Assembly: GCF_000214495.1 (NCBI RefSeq) | Contig: NZ_AFIJ01000045.1 | Location: 50,467-114,466, forward strand | From: Megasphaera lornae | GTDB taxonomy: Bacteria > Bacillota > Negativicutes > Veillonellales > Megasphaeraceae | Direction of reading: 5' to 3' | DNA: 64,000 bases | The notes under the pieces: model-generated | The model's database searches: none | Told to the model about the DNA's origin: nothing | The model's input: the letters and a program-made list of their open reading frames with translations, nothing else | Made by a program: the position numbers and the translations under genes | In this document: piece by piece, positions 18,101-25,827 of the stretch | Position numbering within the stretch: the first letter of the stretch is position 1 | How the letters are laid out: every line of letters begins with the position of its first letter

Positions 18101-18524
18101 CGTTCGCATTACCGCCGTTACCTTCGATATGTGCATTTCTGCCGATAGACACGGTACCGCCTTTAGACGCCAATGCTTTTTCGCCGATGGCTACGGCACC
18201 TTTACCCTGGGCACCGTTATTGTTGTAATTGGAATCGTTGTCTTGGCTCTCGCCTTTTACCGAAATATAGTGAACACCGTTTTTTGCCAACTCCTGCAAA
18301 ACCGCATTATATACAGCTCGTTGATCCTGCGTCAAGGTCGTTGCTGCCGGCGGTTCGGCCGCATACACGCCGCTCCCCAGTGAAACCAGCGCCGCCAACA
18401 CCAAAGCCGTCAACTGCCCTTTACCGGCGTGGCGGGATGATTTCCCGTCCCGTTTCGCAAGCTCCGACACCACAATATAGCAATGTTTTACGTGACTCCA
18501 AATAACGCGATACCAATGATTCAT
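15141..18524 (-). CDS. Trimeric autotransporter adhesin (YadA type) with C-terminal coiled coil and SLH-like domain
   Basis: Surface adhesin of 1,127 residues expected to trimerise. In order: an extended signal peptide (ESPR, MNHWYRVIWSHVKHCYIVVSE, then a hydrophobic core ending near VYAAEPPA, residue 58); a head of YadA-like repeats (AIGxxA, about 105-545) with island-like inserts; a helical stretch with three Cys (about 560-625); a neck motif (ITGVAAGTEDTDAVNVAQLK); a stalk of further neck/stalk units; and a YadA membrane anchor (about 925-993). Unusually the protein does not end there. A coiled coil (about 1000-1025) and one SLH-like repeat (about 1037-1086: FLDTPENHAAY, then TRYEIATMLYAA) follow. 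The C-terminus of such barrels faces the periplasm, so this tail should reach peptidoglycan. A TTA tract lies upstream. Confidence 0.93.
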   Translation of the reverse strand: MNHWYRVIWSHVKHCYIVVSELAKRDGKSSRHAGKGQLTALVLAALVSLGSGVYAAEPPAATTLTQDQRAVYNAVLQELAKNGVHYISVKGESQDNDSNYNNNGAQGKGAVAIGEKALASKGGTVSIGRNAHIEGNGGNANGEGSVAIGDNTLITTNGLDLASIAIGKHAKVLNGSGKQERGLSFTPDNFDKPGWFGSGDTLPKNADKVPGGIAIGTNTFARSGSIQLGHHTFEGHQMGGIDITESMTESTKDTNEQANIVGMTTIGTNTYNKGALANMYGAYSIITGDFTGEGGTNSWDYGPQNFGANVVGSLNSIRSKGHNGSSGVANSIVGVANTVENANGTLVYGAGNKITNSNKYISAPGGFTTLNTWEDTVTALQKSIKENDSGGAVLAIGGGNVADYVRHSQLVGVNNTVTGTENKVSEFNMVDGYKNTVTNGKHVTMIGSENTATDSESTVVMGDKQKVTKVKHGVLLGSQDKETETNVADVVAIGHNAHVEQAGGVALGSGSIAKRDKGAFGYDVATGKVLDEAGAAAALGNSAALKPLAEKYIAAKTAYEQAKQAVDAKQQEVTAIENVCGKMCIAGENADKKSKLKHELNKLKATLTEKQKTYEESQTAINNSLYPWKSTAAAVSVGDAEKGITRQITGVAAGTEDTDAVNVAQLKRVAAKIKDVADNAGSKVDIKGGDTGITVKSEKDNKTGVTTYTVGLGNTIKAGNVTINGEASADNGKDGKSTITGLSNTTWDGANIVSGRAATEDQLKAAVEKVVSGSAKQTTVTKGTNIVVTEGPNTAGGKDYTVALDKNLTGLESATFTKTVKNGNKEETTSTVINDSGTTVTDKDGNKTVTTAAGITITAGENTVSLKNDGLHNGDHKILGVADGRIAAQSRDAVNGGQVYRMMQEAAAATDGKVGAAAAGSAALAALHPLDFDPDTKWNVAASYGTYGHYQAYALGAYYRPSESSMVSVGGTIGSGADAMNVGLSFKVGKGNLNHISTSRVAMAKEIQDLRAEVEALRQAVISLHEGHDVSPLASALFLDTPENHAAYQAVQALVAKGVLPAYAQGNKVKTRYEIATMLYAAVQQGKEIDGTLLRTFAPELERVHVAVISRKENGEAAITRVRVGKL

Positions 18525-18570
18525 GTGTCCTCTTCCTTTCTATGTATAACAACCCTGTCCATTAATGAAT

Positions 18571-18588
18571 GTTTACTACTTCAGTAAA
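18571..18588. promoter_or_regulatory. Inverted repeat at the first adhesin's transcription start
   Basis: TTTACT and AGTAAA face each other just after the -10 box. The second adhesin has a similar element (22587-22605), so it may bind a shared regulator. Confidence 0.4.
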
Positions 18589-18589
18589 T

Positions 18590-18617
18590 ATTATATCATT
18601 TTTTTGTATTTTATCAA
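18590..18617 (-). promoter_or_regulatory. Promoter of the first adhesin
   Basis: TTGATA (18612-18617) and TATAAT (18590-18595) on the minus strand, 16-base spacer, about 65 bases upstream of the start codon. The second adhesin has the same arrangement. Confidence 0.8.
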
Positions 18618-18642
18618 CTATTATAAAATATCTAAAAAGCAC

Positions 18643-18675
<33 letters not shown>

Positions 18676-18805
18676 GTAAACCATAAAAGCAATAAAACTA
18701 TATGCCGTATCCTTATGTATCTATGAATAGATGCTGCGACAACCGTTTGCAGTCGCTACCAAGTGCCGTACGCAATACGACGGAAAATCGCTGCTCGCTG
18801 CCGAC

Positions 18806-18843
18806 AAAAAAAGGGTCTGAATCCAATGATTCAGCCCCTTTTT
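18806..18843. terminator. Bidirectional intrinsic terminator
   Basis: CTGAATC/GATTCAG with an extended GGG/CCC base is flanked by A7 and T5 runs. It lies after the remnant at 18920-19652 on the minus strand. Confidence 0.85.
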
Positions 18844-18919
18844 CTCGGCGCCCGCGTCTTCCGTATACCCGAAACGACGCCTTTGCGCTCGGCATTGCGA
18901 CTTTTTATTCCCCAATCCA

Positions 18920-19652
18920 CTATGCAGATATACGTATGCAATTTGTATAGTCCGGCATATATACCGCCGTATAATCTCCGTATCTTTCACCGGGTGTAAA
19001 TTGTCTTTGTCTGAAAAAAGATTTATTTTGCGTCCGATTCCCAATGACAGAGCTATATCTTTTCCTTGTACATTTGCTTTCCGGCTGCCGTAAACACCGT
19101 CATGGACCGTATGAATATGACGATTGAACAAAGCATATTGGCACAGTGCCTCACCGTACCAACCGCTATCAAATGTTTTAATCTTATGAACACCCCATCC
19201 GAACCTATCGGTATTCCCGTCAGCTACATGCAGTCCGGAGTTATTTGAAACGATATTAGCTTTTTCATCTATAATTTTCCGTCTGAAATACGGTGTGCTT
19301 TCTTGCCCGTAAAAGAAATAGATACTGTTTATACTCTCATCTCGTCCTTTTCTACTTCGTCCTATAGTCAAGACATGAGCATCGGCATTTTTTTGAAAAA
19401 AAACTTAGCTTTTTTTGTTTTCCATTTCCCGTCTTTTCCCGGGGGAGCTCGTAATACTTCTCTTTCCCTCCCATACCACTTATTTGTATTTTGTACCGTA
19501 TAATCAGTCCACCATGACGGATCTTTCTTATCAACCGTTATTGCCATCCGGCAATCTTTGCCACCTATTGTTTTTCTATATACTTCGGTGTAAGCTTTAT
19601 CGTTTATTACAGCAATCTTTCCATCATTTTCTACAACTCTGTACTCGTGCAA
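18920..19652 (-). pseudogene. Broken gene remnant, possibly a surface or autotransporter barrel protein
   Basis: I do not recognise the whole protein. Two open pieces (19368-19652 and downstream of 19371) and a third frame ending at a TAG at 18920-18922 join into one chain of about 244 residues if one base is added at the A8/T7 region (19388-19403, plus strand) and one at the A6 run (19014-19019). The joined product includes KWYGREREVL, SINSIYFFYGQESTPYF and DSGWYGEALCQYALF, then DIALSLGIGRKINLFF; the alternating aromatic pattern with Gly turns resembles strands of an autotransporter beta-barrel. No signal peptide or good start is seen: the 5' end opens with TTG and no SD, 56 bases after another terminator. 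Probably a degraded or 5'-truncated gene, with sequence error also possible. Confidence 0.45.
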
Positions 19653-19707
19653 GTATTGTTTGTAAGTTGTTGCTTTTGCTTACAAGAACACGCTTTCGGA
19701 GCAATAC

Positions 19708-19741
19708 AAAACGCTTTCACCTTTATTGATGAAAGCGTTTT
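19708..19741 (-). terminator. Terminator of the second adhesin gene
   Basis: AAAACGCTTTCA and TGAAAGCGTTTT pair perfectly across a 10-base loop, about 110 bases after the adhesin stop. Confidence 0.8.
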
Positions 19742-19852
19742 ATATATGAATATCAATTTACTCTTATTCTTTCAATTGTCGGATTTTCGTTTTTGTCTTT
19801 TTCGATGCCGTCCATTTGGCAGCGTTCGAATACCCTTCAATCCGTCCGTTTT

Positions 19853-22540
19853 TTATGCTTTATGTTGCAATTTGACAATCATTTCAGTCAATTTGCGTAT
19901 TTGTTCGTCACGTTGTGCGTCTTTTTCTTTCAGCGCTTTGATTTCTTTTGCCATTGCAACTCGTGAGGCATATACTTTACCGTCTGTACCTTGTCCGGCT
20001 TTCATGGAAAGTCCGATATTTATCATATGTTCTTTTCCGCCGAGTGTTCCGCCCAATGAAATCATTGTACGTACGTTCGGTCGATAGAATGCACCGAGTG
20101 CAAAAGCGTTCGCTCCGTTGTAGTTGCCCATGGATGCGGAAAAGTCCCATTTGTCCTCTTCGTCATATTCCAACGGGTGAAGTCCTGCGAGTGCCGCATT
20201 GCTTGCACCTATGCCGTTCATGTGCAGATTGATGTCGGTCATGCAATTTTGCATTCCTTGCGTTGCCGCCTTCAATTGATCTTCCGTTGCCGCACGTCCC
20301 GACTCGATGTGATTCGGATCCCATGTCTTGTTGGAAAGTCCGGTAATTGTACCTTTGCCTTTTTCTCCGTTTATCTTCACCTCGCCGACAGCAACATTTT
20401 CTTTATCTTTCGTTCCGTCAATCAGTACTTCGCCTGCTTTGATTTTTGTGTTGAACCCGATAGTATACGTCTTTTTACCCGCATTGTCCGTAGTAGGTTT
20501 CACACTTACGCCGCTTTCGGTATCGACGTTTATGTCGATGTCCGCACCTGTTCCGTCTTTACCGTCTTTTCCTTTCAGGCTGTCGAGGAAATCTTGCTTC
20601 GTTTTTGTTTTATCGGTCTGTGTTTCCAACCATATTTCATAAGCGGATTTGCCGTTTGTTCCGTCTTTCCCCGCTTGTCCGCTTTCTCCTTTATCGCCTT
20701 TATCGCCTTTGAAAGCGGGATCTCCTTTAAGGCTTTCTTTATCAAGGGTGACAAGAGTATATTTTTTTCCGTCTTTATCGGTCACTTTTATTGCCTTCAA
20801 GCCGTCACCGAAATCCATGCAGAATTCGTTAAGCGGCATACTCCACTTTGCTTGCCCCGGTGTGTAAGTATTATTTTCCACTTTTCCGCCGGAGTACATA
20901 TTCATGGGCAACATAGCCAACGCTTTCAGTTGTGCCACGTTCACCGCATCATGATCCAAGATACCGCCTGCCACATTGACAATACGACGGTAATTGGCTT
21001 TTACCTTTTTATCTCCTACTGTATAATCCGGATGCCCTACCGATACAATACCGGCCGCCGCTTTTACGTCTTCATTCGTATACAATGCCTTTCCGTCCAC
21101 CGCTTCTTTGGCAATGGAATTGGCGCCGATAGCTACACTGTTTTCATCATATGCCCGGGCATTACTGCCTAACGCGGTTGCACCCTTTTTATAGGCAATA
21201 CTATTTGCACCCAATGCCGTAGCAAATTCATCACGTGTATCCGCCCAATGACCGACAGATGTCGTTTCCTGTCCGTATGTACGAGCTTGTTTTCCTAAAG
21301 CGGTACTGTAATGACCTTTCGCCACTGCCGCTACACCCACTACTGTACTGTTCGTATCATGTGCTTCCGCCGCCGCACCGATGGCTATATTTTGGTAACC
21401 GAATGCACTTGCACGCATACCGATAGCCAATGAATTTTCTTGCGGTGTCTTATTGCTCGTTTCCGGTTTGGTATCATCATCTGTCGGTTGGAACGGCATG
21501 GAAGGAGTCCAACTATCTCCCGGTTTAGGCATAGCCGTTCCCTTATGTTTATCATTAACAGCCCCTACATACGCCCCGTCACCGATTGCAATGCCACGTG
21601 CAGCCGTAGCCGCCACACTACTTTCCTTACCGACAGCTATCCCGCGCATGGCTGAAGAACTCGCACTCGTACCGATACTGATGGCATCTTGTCCGGCTGC
21701 TTTCGTCTGACTCCCGAAAGATATACCGTCGTCACCGGATACATTCGCATTCGTACCGATACCGATTCCTCTCACCTTCGTTACTTTTGCCTGCACACCC
21801 AGAGCCAAACCCTGTGCAGCCTCCACCTTTGTAGCATAGCCGATAGCCATACCCAATTGTGCCTTATTTTGGGCATCTACGCCGATTGCCATACCCCAAT
21901 CGCCCGATGATTCCGCCTTTTCCGCTATCGCAATAGCACGAGAGCCGGTACTTTTAGCTTCTCCGCCAATGGCAATACCCGTTTGTCCGGATACATTCGT
22001 ATTCGCACCTAAGGCAATACCGCGATCACCGGAAACAGAAGCCTGATAGCCGATAGCGGTTCCCAACTGCTTACCGGTCGATTTGGCCTGTTTTCCGATA
22101 ACTATATCCCAACCGCCGGCAGAATTTGCCTCACTACCGATAGCAATGGCACTCCAACCCTCACTTTTGGCATTTTCGCCGATGGCAATGCCTTCGGGTT
22201 TCTTGGCGCCGTCATTGTCGAAATTGGTGTCGTGAGAATATTTGCTCGTGCCTCTCACTGAAATATAGTGAATCCCGTAAATATTGTTAACCTCGTTTTT
22301 TGCCAACTCCTGCAAAACCGCATTATATACCGCTTGTTGATCCGCCGTCAATATCGTTGCCGCCGGCGGTTCAGCCGCATACACGCCGCTCCCCAGTGAA
22401 ACCAGCGCCGCCAACACCAAAGCCGTCAACCGCCCTTTACCGACGTGGCGGGATGATTTCCCGTCCCGTTTCGCAAGCTCCGACACCACAATATAGCAAT
22501 GTTTTACGTGACTCCAAATAACGCGATACCAATGATTCAT
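19853..22540 (-). CDS. Trimeric autotransporter adhesin (YadA type) with collagen-like module
   Basis: An 895-residue paralogue of the first adhesin with a nearly identical ESPR signal peptide. The head (about residues 105-490) is a long run of AIGxxA-type YadA repeats; a neck (GGILDHDAVNVAQLKAL) follows. About residues 620-645 hold consecutive Gly-x-y triplets (GDKGDKGESGQAGKDG), collagen-like, then a module ending QDFLDSLKGKDGKDG as seen in fibre proteins. Another neck/stalk leads to the YadA anchor (about 785-855) and a short charged coiled coil (MAKEIKALKEKDAQRDEQ). Unlike its neighbour it has no SLH-like tail. Codons in the 3' half are more A/T-ended than in flanking genes, hinting at recombination or transfer. 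Confidence 0.93.
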   Translation of the reverse strand: MNHWYRVIWSHVKHCYIVVSELAKRDGKSSRHVGKGRLTALVLAALVSLGSGVYAAEPPAATILTADQQAVYNAVLQELAKNEVNNIYGIHYISVRGTSKYSHDTNFDNDGAKKPEGIAIGENAKSEGWSAIAIGSEANSAGGWDIVIGKQAKSTGKQLGTAIGYQASVSGDRGIALGANTNVSGQTGIAIGGEAKSTGSRAIAIAEKAESSGDWGMAIGVDAQNKAQLGMAIGYATKVEAAQGLALGVQAKVTKVRGIGIGTNANVSGDDGISFGSQTKAAGQDAISIGTSASSSAMRGIAVGKESSVAATAARGIAIGDGAYVGAVNDKHKGTAMPKPGDSWTPSMPFQPTDDDTKPETSNKTPQENSLAIGMRASAFGYQNIAIGAAAEAHDTNSTVVGVAAVAKGHYSTALGKQARTYGQETTSVGHWADTRDEFATALGANSIAYKKGATALGSNARAYDENSVAIGANSIAKEAVDGKALYTNEDVKAAAGIVSVGHPDYTVGDKKVKANYRRIVNVAGGILDHDAVNVAQLKALAMLPMNMYSGGKVENNTYTPGQAKWSMPLNEFCMDFGDGLKAIKVTDKDGKKYTLVTLDKESLKGDPAFKGDKGDKGESGQAGKDGTNGKSAYEIWLETQTDKTKTKQDFLDSLKGKDGKDGTGADIDINVDTESGVSVKPTTDNAGKKTYTIGFNTKIKAGEVLIDGTKDKENVAVGEVKINGEKGKGTITGLSNKTWDPNHIESGRAATEDQLKAATQGMQNCMTDINLHMNGIGASNAALAGLHPLEYDEEDKWDFSASMGNYNGANAFALGAFYRPNVRTMISLGGTLGGKEHMINIGLSMKAGQGTDGKVYASRVAMAKEIKALKEKDAQRDEQIRKLTEMIVKLQHKA

Positions 22541-22586
22541 ATATCCTCTTCCTTTCTATATATACCAACCCTTTTTGCTAATAAAA

Positions 22587-22605
22587 GTTTACTGATTTAA
22601 TAAAC
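22587..22605. promoter_or_regulatory. Inverted repeat at the second adhesin's transcription start
   Basis: GTTTA and TAAAC arms directly downstream of the -10 box, matching the element at 18571-18588 in position and sequence. Confidence 0.4.
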
Positions 22606-22633
22606 ATTATATCAAATGGTTGCATTTTGTCAA
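22606..22633 (-). promoter_or_regulatory. Promoter of the second adhesin
   Basis: Consensus TTGACA (22628-22633) and TATAAT (22606-22611), 16-base spacer. The -35 is stronger than in the paralogue (TTGATA). Confidence 0.85.
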
Positions 22634-22657
22634 CCAATATAATGATACTTTAAAAGC

Positions 22658-22683
22658 TATTATTATTATTATTATTATTATTA
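22658..22683. repeat. TTA trinucleotide tract, 8 units, upstream of the second adhesin promoter
   Basis: Eight TTA units after a leading TA, starting 24 bases upstream of the -35 box. It differs by two units from the tract of the first adhesin in an otherwise conserved cassette. Confidence 0.95.
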
Positions 22684-22760
22684 TATGTAAACCATAAAAA
22701 GCAATGAAATTATATACAGTATCCTTATGTATCTATATTATACTATAGCATTTTTTCCAT

Positions 22761-22800
22761 AAAAAAACGGACCGTTTGAGAACCTCTCAAACGGTCCGGT
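22761..22800 (-). terminator. Terminator of the amino acid permease gene
   Basis: CGGACCGTTTGAG and CTCAAACGGTCCG pair perfectly with a short loop and are followed by seven U on the minus strand, 12 bases after the permease stop. Confidence 0.93.
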
Positions 22801-22812
22801 AAGATACCGCGT

Positions 22813-24216
22813 TTATTTCGACGGGTCGTCGCCGGGCAGTTGTTTTTGCAATACGCTGTGCCGATAGCCATATACGGCATATAAGATAAAGCCGATAAGC
22901 GACCAAACCACAAACAGCACCATAGTATGCACGGAAAGTTGTGAAAAAATAAAGGCGCAAAAAATAAATCCTAACGGAGCAATAATTTTTACTGCCGGGC
23001 AGCGAAAACCGCGCGGTTTATCCGGATATTGTTTCCGCAACAACAAGATACCCACGCAGGCACATAAGAAAGCAAAGATCGTACCGGCACTGCACGTTTC
23101 CGCCACAATGTGAATGGGCGTAAACCCGGTAATGCAGGCGACCAGGACCCCTACAATAAGTTGAATAATATAGGGAGAGCGAAACCGCGGATGCACGTGG
23201 TATAAGCGCATGGGAATTAAACCGTCACGGCTCATGGAGTACAATGCCCGACTTTGTGCAAACAGCATGCCCAAAATAACCGTTGATAACCCGCATAAGG
23301 CGCCGGTTCCTACCAGAGCGGAGCCGAAGCGCATGCCGATATATTCCAACACGAAGGAAGCGGGCGCCGCCGTATCCAATTGTTTATACGGAACAACACC
23401 GGTCATAACGGCACACACGGCAATATATAAAATGGTACATAAAGCCAAGGCGGCAATAATGCCGATGGGCATATCGCGTTTGGGATTTTTAGCTTCTTCC
23501 GCCGTTGTCGCCAAGGCGTCCACTCCCAAATACGCAAAAAACAGAACGGCCGTGCCGGCGGCCACCCCTTTTATCCCATACGGTAAAAACGGCGTCCAAT
23601 GGGAAGGTTGAATGTGCGGACCGGCCAAAAATAAAAAGATAAAAATCGTACCGATTTTAATAAATACCAATAAGCGATTAACTTTGGCACTGGCCTGCAC
23701 GCCGACAACCAATAAAAACGTGGCGAATAATACAATCAATACGGCCGGTAAATTGATCCAGCCGCCTTCGGCGGGAACGGCGGTTAACACCTTCGGCAAG
23801 TCTATTCCGGCGGCATGTAAAATACCGCAAAAATATGCCGACCAACCGCCGGCAACGGCACTGGCGCCGACGGAATATTCCAAGATTAAACTCCATCCGA
23901 CCCACCAGCCGAAAAATTCGCCTAACGAAGCATAGGCATACGTATACGTACTGCCGGCGACCGGTAAAAAGGACGCCAATTCCGCATAGGCCAAGCAAAT
24001 AAAGGCACATGTAACGGCCGCCAGAACAAAGGAAAGCATCAATCCGGGGCCGGCATATTCCGCCGCCCCGATACCGGTTAGGACAAAAATACCCGTACCG
24101 ATAATAATGCCCAGTCCCAACAGCGTAATATCCGTAGCTCCCAATACTTTTAACAGGCTTTTATCCTGCGCTTCCGTCATTAAGTCTTCATACGACTTTC
24201 TTCGAAATAAATTCAT
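22813..24216 (-). CDS. APC family amino acid permease (CAT/YfnA-like)
   Basis: Inner-membrane amino acid transporter of 467 residues with about 12 hydrophobic helices. The N-terminal cytoplasmic stretch (RKSYEDLMTEAQDKSLLKVL) leads into the first helix, whose unwound substrate-binding turn reads GIIIGTGIFVLTG, the APC signature. Length and the EFFGWWVGWSLILEYSVGASAV helix match the cationic amino acid transporter-like subgroup of Firmicutes. The substrate cannot be told. It lies 68 bases after brnQ, separated by a terminator, so the two transporters may be transcribed separately. Confidence 0.9.
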   Translation of the reverse strand: MNLFRRKSYEDLMTEAQDKSLLKVLGATDITLLGLGIIIGTGIFVLTGIGAAEYAGPGLMLSFVLAAVTCAFICLAYAELASFLPVAGSTYTYAYASLGEFFGWWVGWSLILEYSVGASAVAGGWSAYFCGILHAAGIDLPKVLTAVPAEGGWINLPAVLIVLFATFLLVVGVQASAKVNRLLVFIKIGTIFIFLFLAGPHIQPSHWTPFLPYGIKGVAAGTAVLFFAYLGVDALATTAEEAKNPKRDMPIGIIAALALCTILYIAVCAVMTGVVPYKQLDTAAPASFVLEYIGMRFGSALVGTGALCGLSTVILGMLFAQSRALYSMSRDGLIPMRLYHVHPRFRSPYIIQLIVGVLVACITGFTPIHIVAETCSAGTIFAFLCACVGILLLRKQYPDKPRGFRCPAVKIIAPLGFIFCAFIFSQLSVHTMVLFVVWSLIGFILYAVYGYRHSVLQKQLPGDDPSK

Positions 24217-24235
24217 GCATACTCCTCACTTCCCT

Positions 24236-24270
24236 AAATATAACACTCCCGCTCAACATGAACGGGAGTG
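24236..24270 (-). terminator. Terminator after brnQ
   Basis: CACTCCCG and CGGGAGTG arms with an 11-base loop, followed by an A/U-rich stretch rather than a pure U run. Possibly leaky into the permease gene. Confidence 0.6.
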
Positions 24271-24284
24271 CGGGTACCTCGTAT

Positions 24285-25616
24285 TTAAGCCGATTTTTTT
24301 GCGGCTACGGCCCCCTTCCATACTAACCCTATAATAAAGCCGATAACGGCGAAACAAATCCATCCCATACCGATCGAATGGAAAGGAACCATCGTGTTAA
24401 AGAAGGTATCGACAGGCCCTAAGGAAATTTTTGCCGTCTGTGTTCCGTTTATTAACGCCGTAATCAGCGTCAGCCCGATCGTCCAGGCATACACACATTG
24501 ACGCCCGTCAAAAAGTTTATGCAGGAACGTTAAAATAACCAGGACCACGACAATAGGATAAATAAACATTAATACGGGAATAGCGGCAGTAATAATCGTT
24601 TTTAAACCGAACAGCGCGACTAAGAAGGATACGACGGAAAAAATCGTTACCCACGCCCGATAGCCGATACTGCCGTTTAATTCATGAAAATATGCGGCAC
24701 ACGAAGTGATCAGGCCGATACTGGTCGATAAGCAGGCCAGCAACACAATAACCGCCAAGATTAAGGCGCCCACATTACCGAAAAGAATCATGGCGCTCAG
24801 GGACAATACGGGAGCCCCTGTCGACTGTAAACCGAAAGCGGCAACGCTGTCGGCGCCGATCTTCGCTACGAACACATACACCACCGCCAGGCAGGCAACG
24901 GCGACAAAGCCGGCTTTAAATACATATTTGGTAATTTCCCGCGGCACGGTAACGCCGTCTTCCATGATAAATTCAATAACCAAAATAGCGAACACTAAGG
25001 ACGCAATGGCATCCATCGTGTTGTACCCGTCCAAAAATCCCTGGAGAGCGGCCACCGTCGGCGTACCGTATTCGGGAGTCGGCAAGGTAGGAACGCCTAA
25101 CGGCGATATAAACGATTTGACGATTAACACAATAATCACCACTAATAAAGCCGGCGTTAAAATTTTACCGATCCGATCCACCAACTTTTGCGGCGATGCG
25201 GATAACCAAAACGATACTAAAAAGAATAACACCAAAAAACCGATCATCGTCGCATGGCTGCCGCCGTTCGCTAAAAAGGGACGAACGGCAATTTCATACG
25301 ACACACTGCCGGTCCGCGGCGTCGCAAAAGCGGGGCCGATAGTAATAAACGATAATACCGTAAAGAACAGCCCGAATTTCGGATGTACGCGACCGGCCAA
25401 TTCCTGCAAATTCTTACAGCCCGAATACCCCATGGCCAAAACGCCGAGCAACGGCAAGCCGACGCCGGTAACGATAAATCCCAGTACGGCCCACCAGACA
25501 TTGATGCCGGCATGTTGTCCCATAGCCGCCGGAAAAATCAAATTGCCGGCACCGAAAAACAGTGCAAACAGCATGAGTCCGATAGAAATTGTTCTTACAT
25601 TTTTTTTCTCACCCAT
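24285..25616 (-). CDS. brnQ: Branched-chain amino acid transporter BrnQ (LIVCS family)
   Basis: Sodium- or proton-coupled uptake carrier for leucine, isoleucine and valine in the inner membrane. The 443 residues have about 12 transmembrane segments and the family's opening, SIGLMLFALFFGAGNLIFP (residues about 10-28), plus FATPRTGSVSYEIAVRPF near residue 98 and DGYNTMDAIASLVFAI near 195, all typical of BrnQ. It has its own leader of about 80 bases with an inverted repeat, so it may be regulated separately from the downstream permease. Confidence 0.95.
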   Translation of the reverse strand: MGEKKNVRTISIGLMLFALFFGAGNLIFPAAMGQHAGINVWWAVLGFIVTGVGLPLLGVLAMGYSGCKNLQELAGRVHPKFGLFFTVLSFITIGPAFATPRTGSVSYEIAVRPFLANGGSHATMIGFLVLFFLVSFWLSASPQKLVDRIGKILTPALLVVIIVLIVKSFISPLGVPTLPTPEYGTPTVAALQGFLDGYNTMDAIASLVFAILVIEFIMEDGVTVPREITKYVFKAGFVAVACLAVVYVFVAKIGADSVAAFGLQSTGAPVLSLSAMILFGNVGALILAVIVLLACLSTSIGLITSCAAYFHELNGSIGYRAWVTIFSVVSFLVALFGLKTIITAAIPVLMFIYPIVVVLVILTFLHKLFDGRQCVYAWTIGLTLITALINGTQTAKISLGPVDTFFNTMVPFHSIGMGWICFAVIGFIIGLVWKGAVAAKKSA

Positions 25617-25638
25617 CTTCTCTTCCTCCTATCCTCTT

Positions 25639-25670
25639 CTACAAAAAACGACCGGTATGTTTTTTCGTAG
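25639..25670. promoter_or_regulatory. Inverted repeat in the brnQ leader
   Basis: CTAC-AAAAAAC and GTTTTTT-GTAG arms face each other, 23 bases upstream of the start codon and overlapping the region before the SD. It could be an operator or an RNA hairpin. Confidence 0.4.
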
Positions 25671-25691
25671 ATAAGAAATTATTTTATGAGT

Positions 25692-25700
25692 ATTATAGCA
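25692..25700 (-). promoter_or_regulatory. Extended -10 promoter of brnQ
   Basis: TGCTATAAT on the minus strand is a perfect extended -10 element. No strong -35 is visible. Confidence 0.5.
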
Positions 25701-25827
25701 TATAAGTTTTTAAAATGAAAGTTTTATTTATGTATTCATGACCATTTTATGTGATTTTTAAATCATGCTTTATTTATTTCATTTCTCCATACATGCCTTT
25801 CGGGGGAAGAAAATCGGGTTGCTGTCG

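Larger units (their letters stand above)
22294..22736. repeat. Duplicated adhesin promoter/signal-peptide cassette, copy 2
   Basis: Partner of 18278-18724. Similarity covers the first coding segment, SD (GGAAGAGGA), promoter, TTA tract and the block ending ATCCTTATGTATCTAT. Confidence 0.85.
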
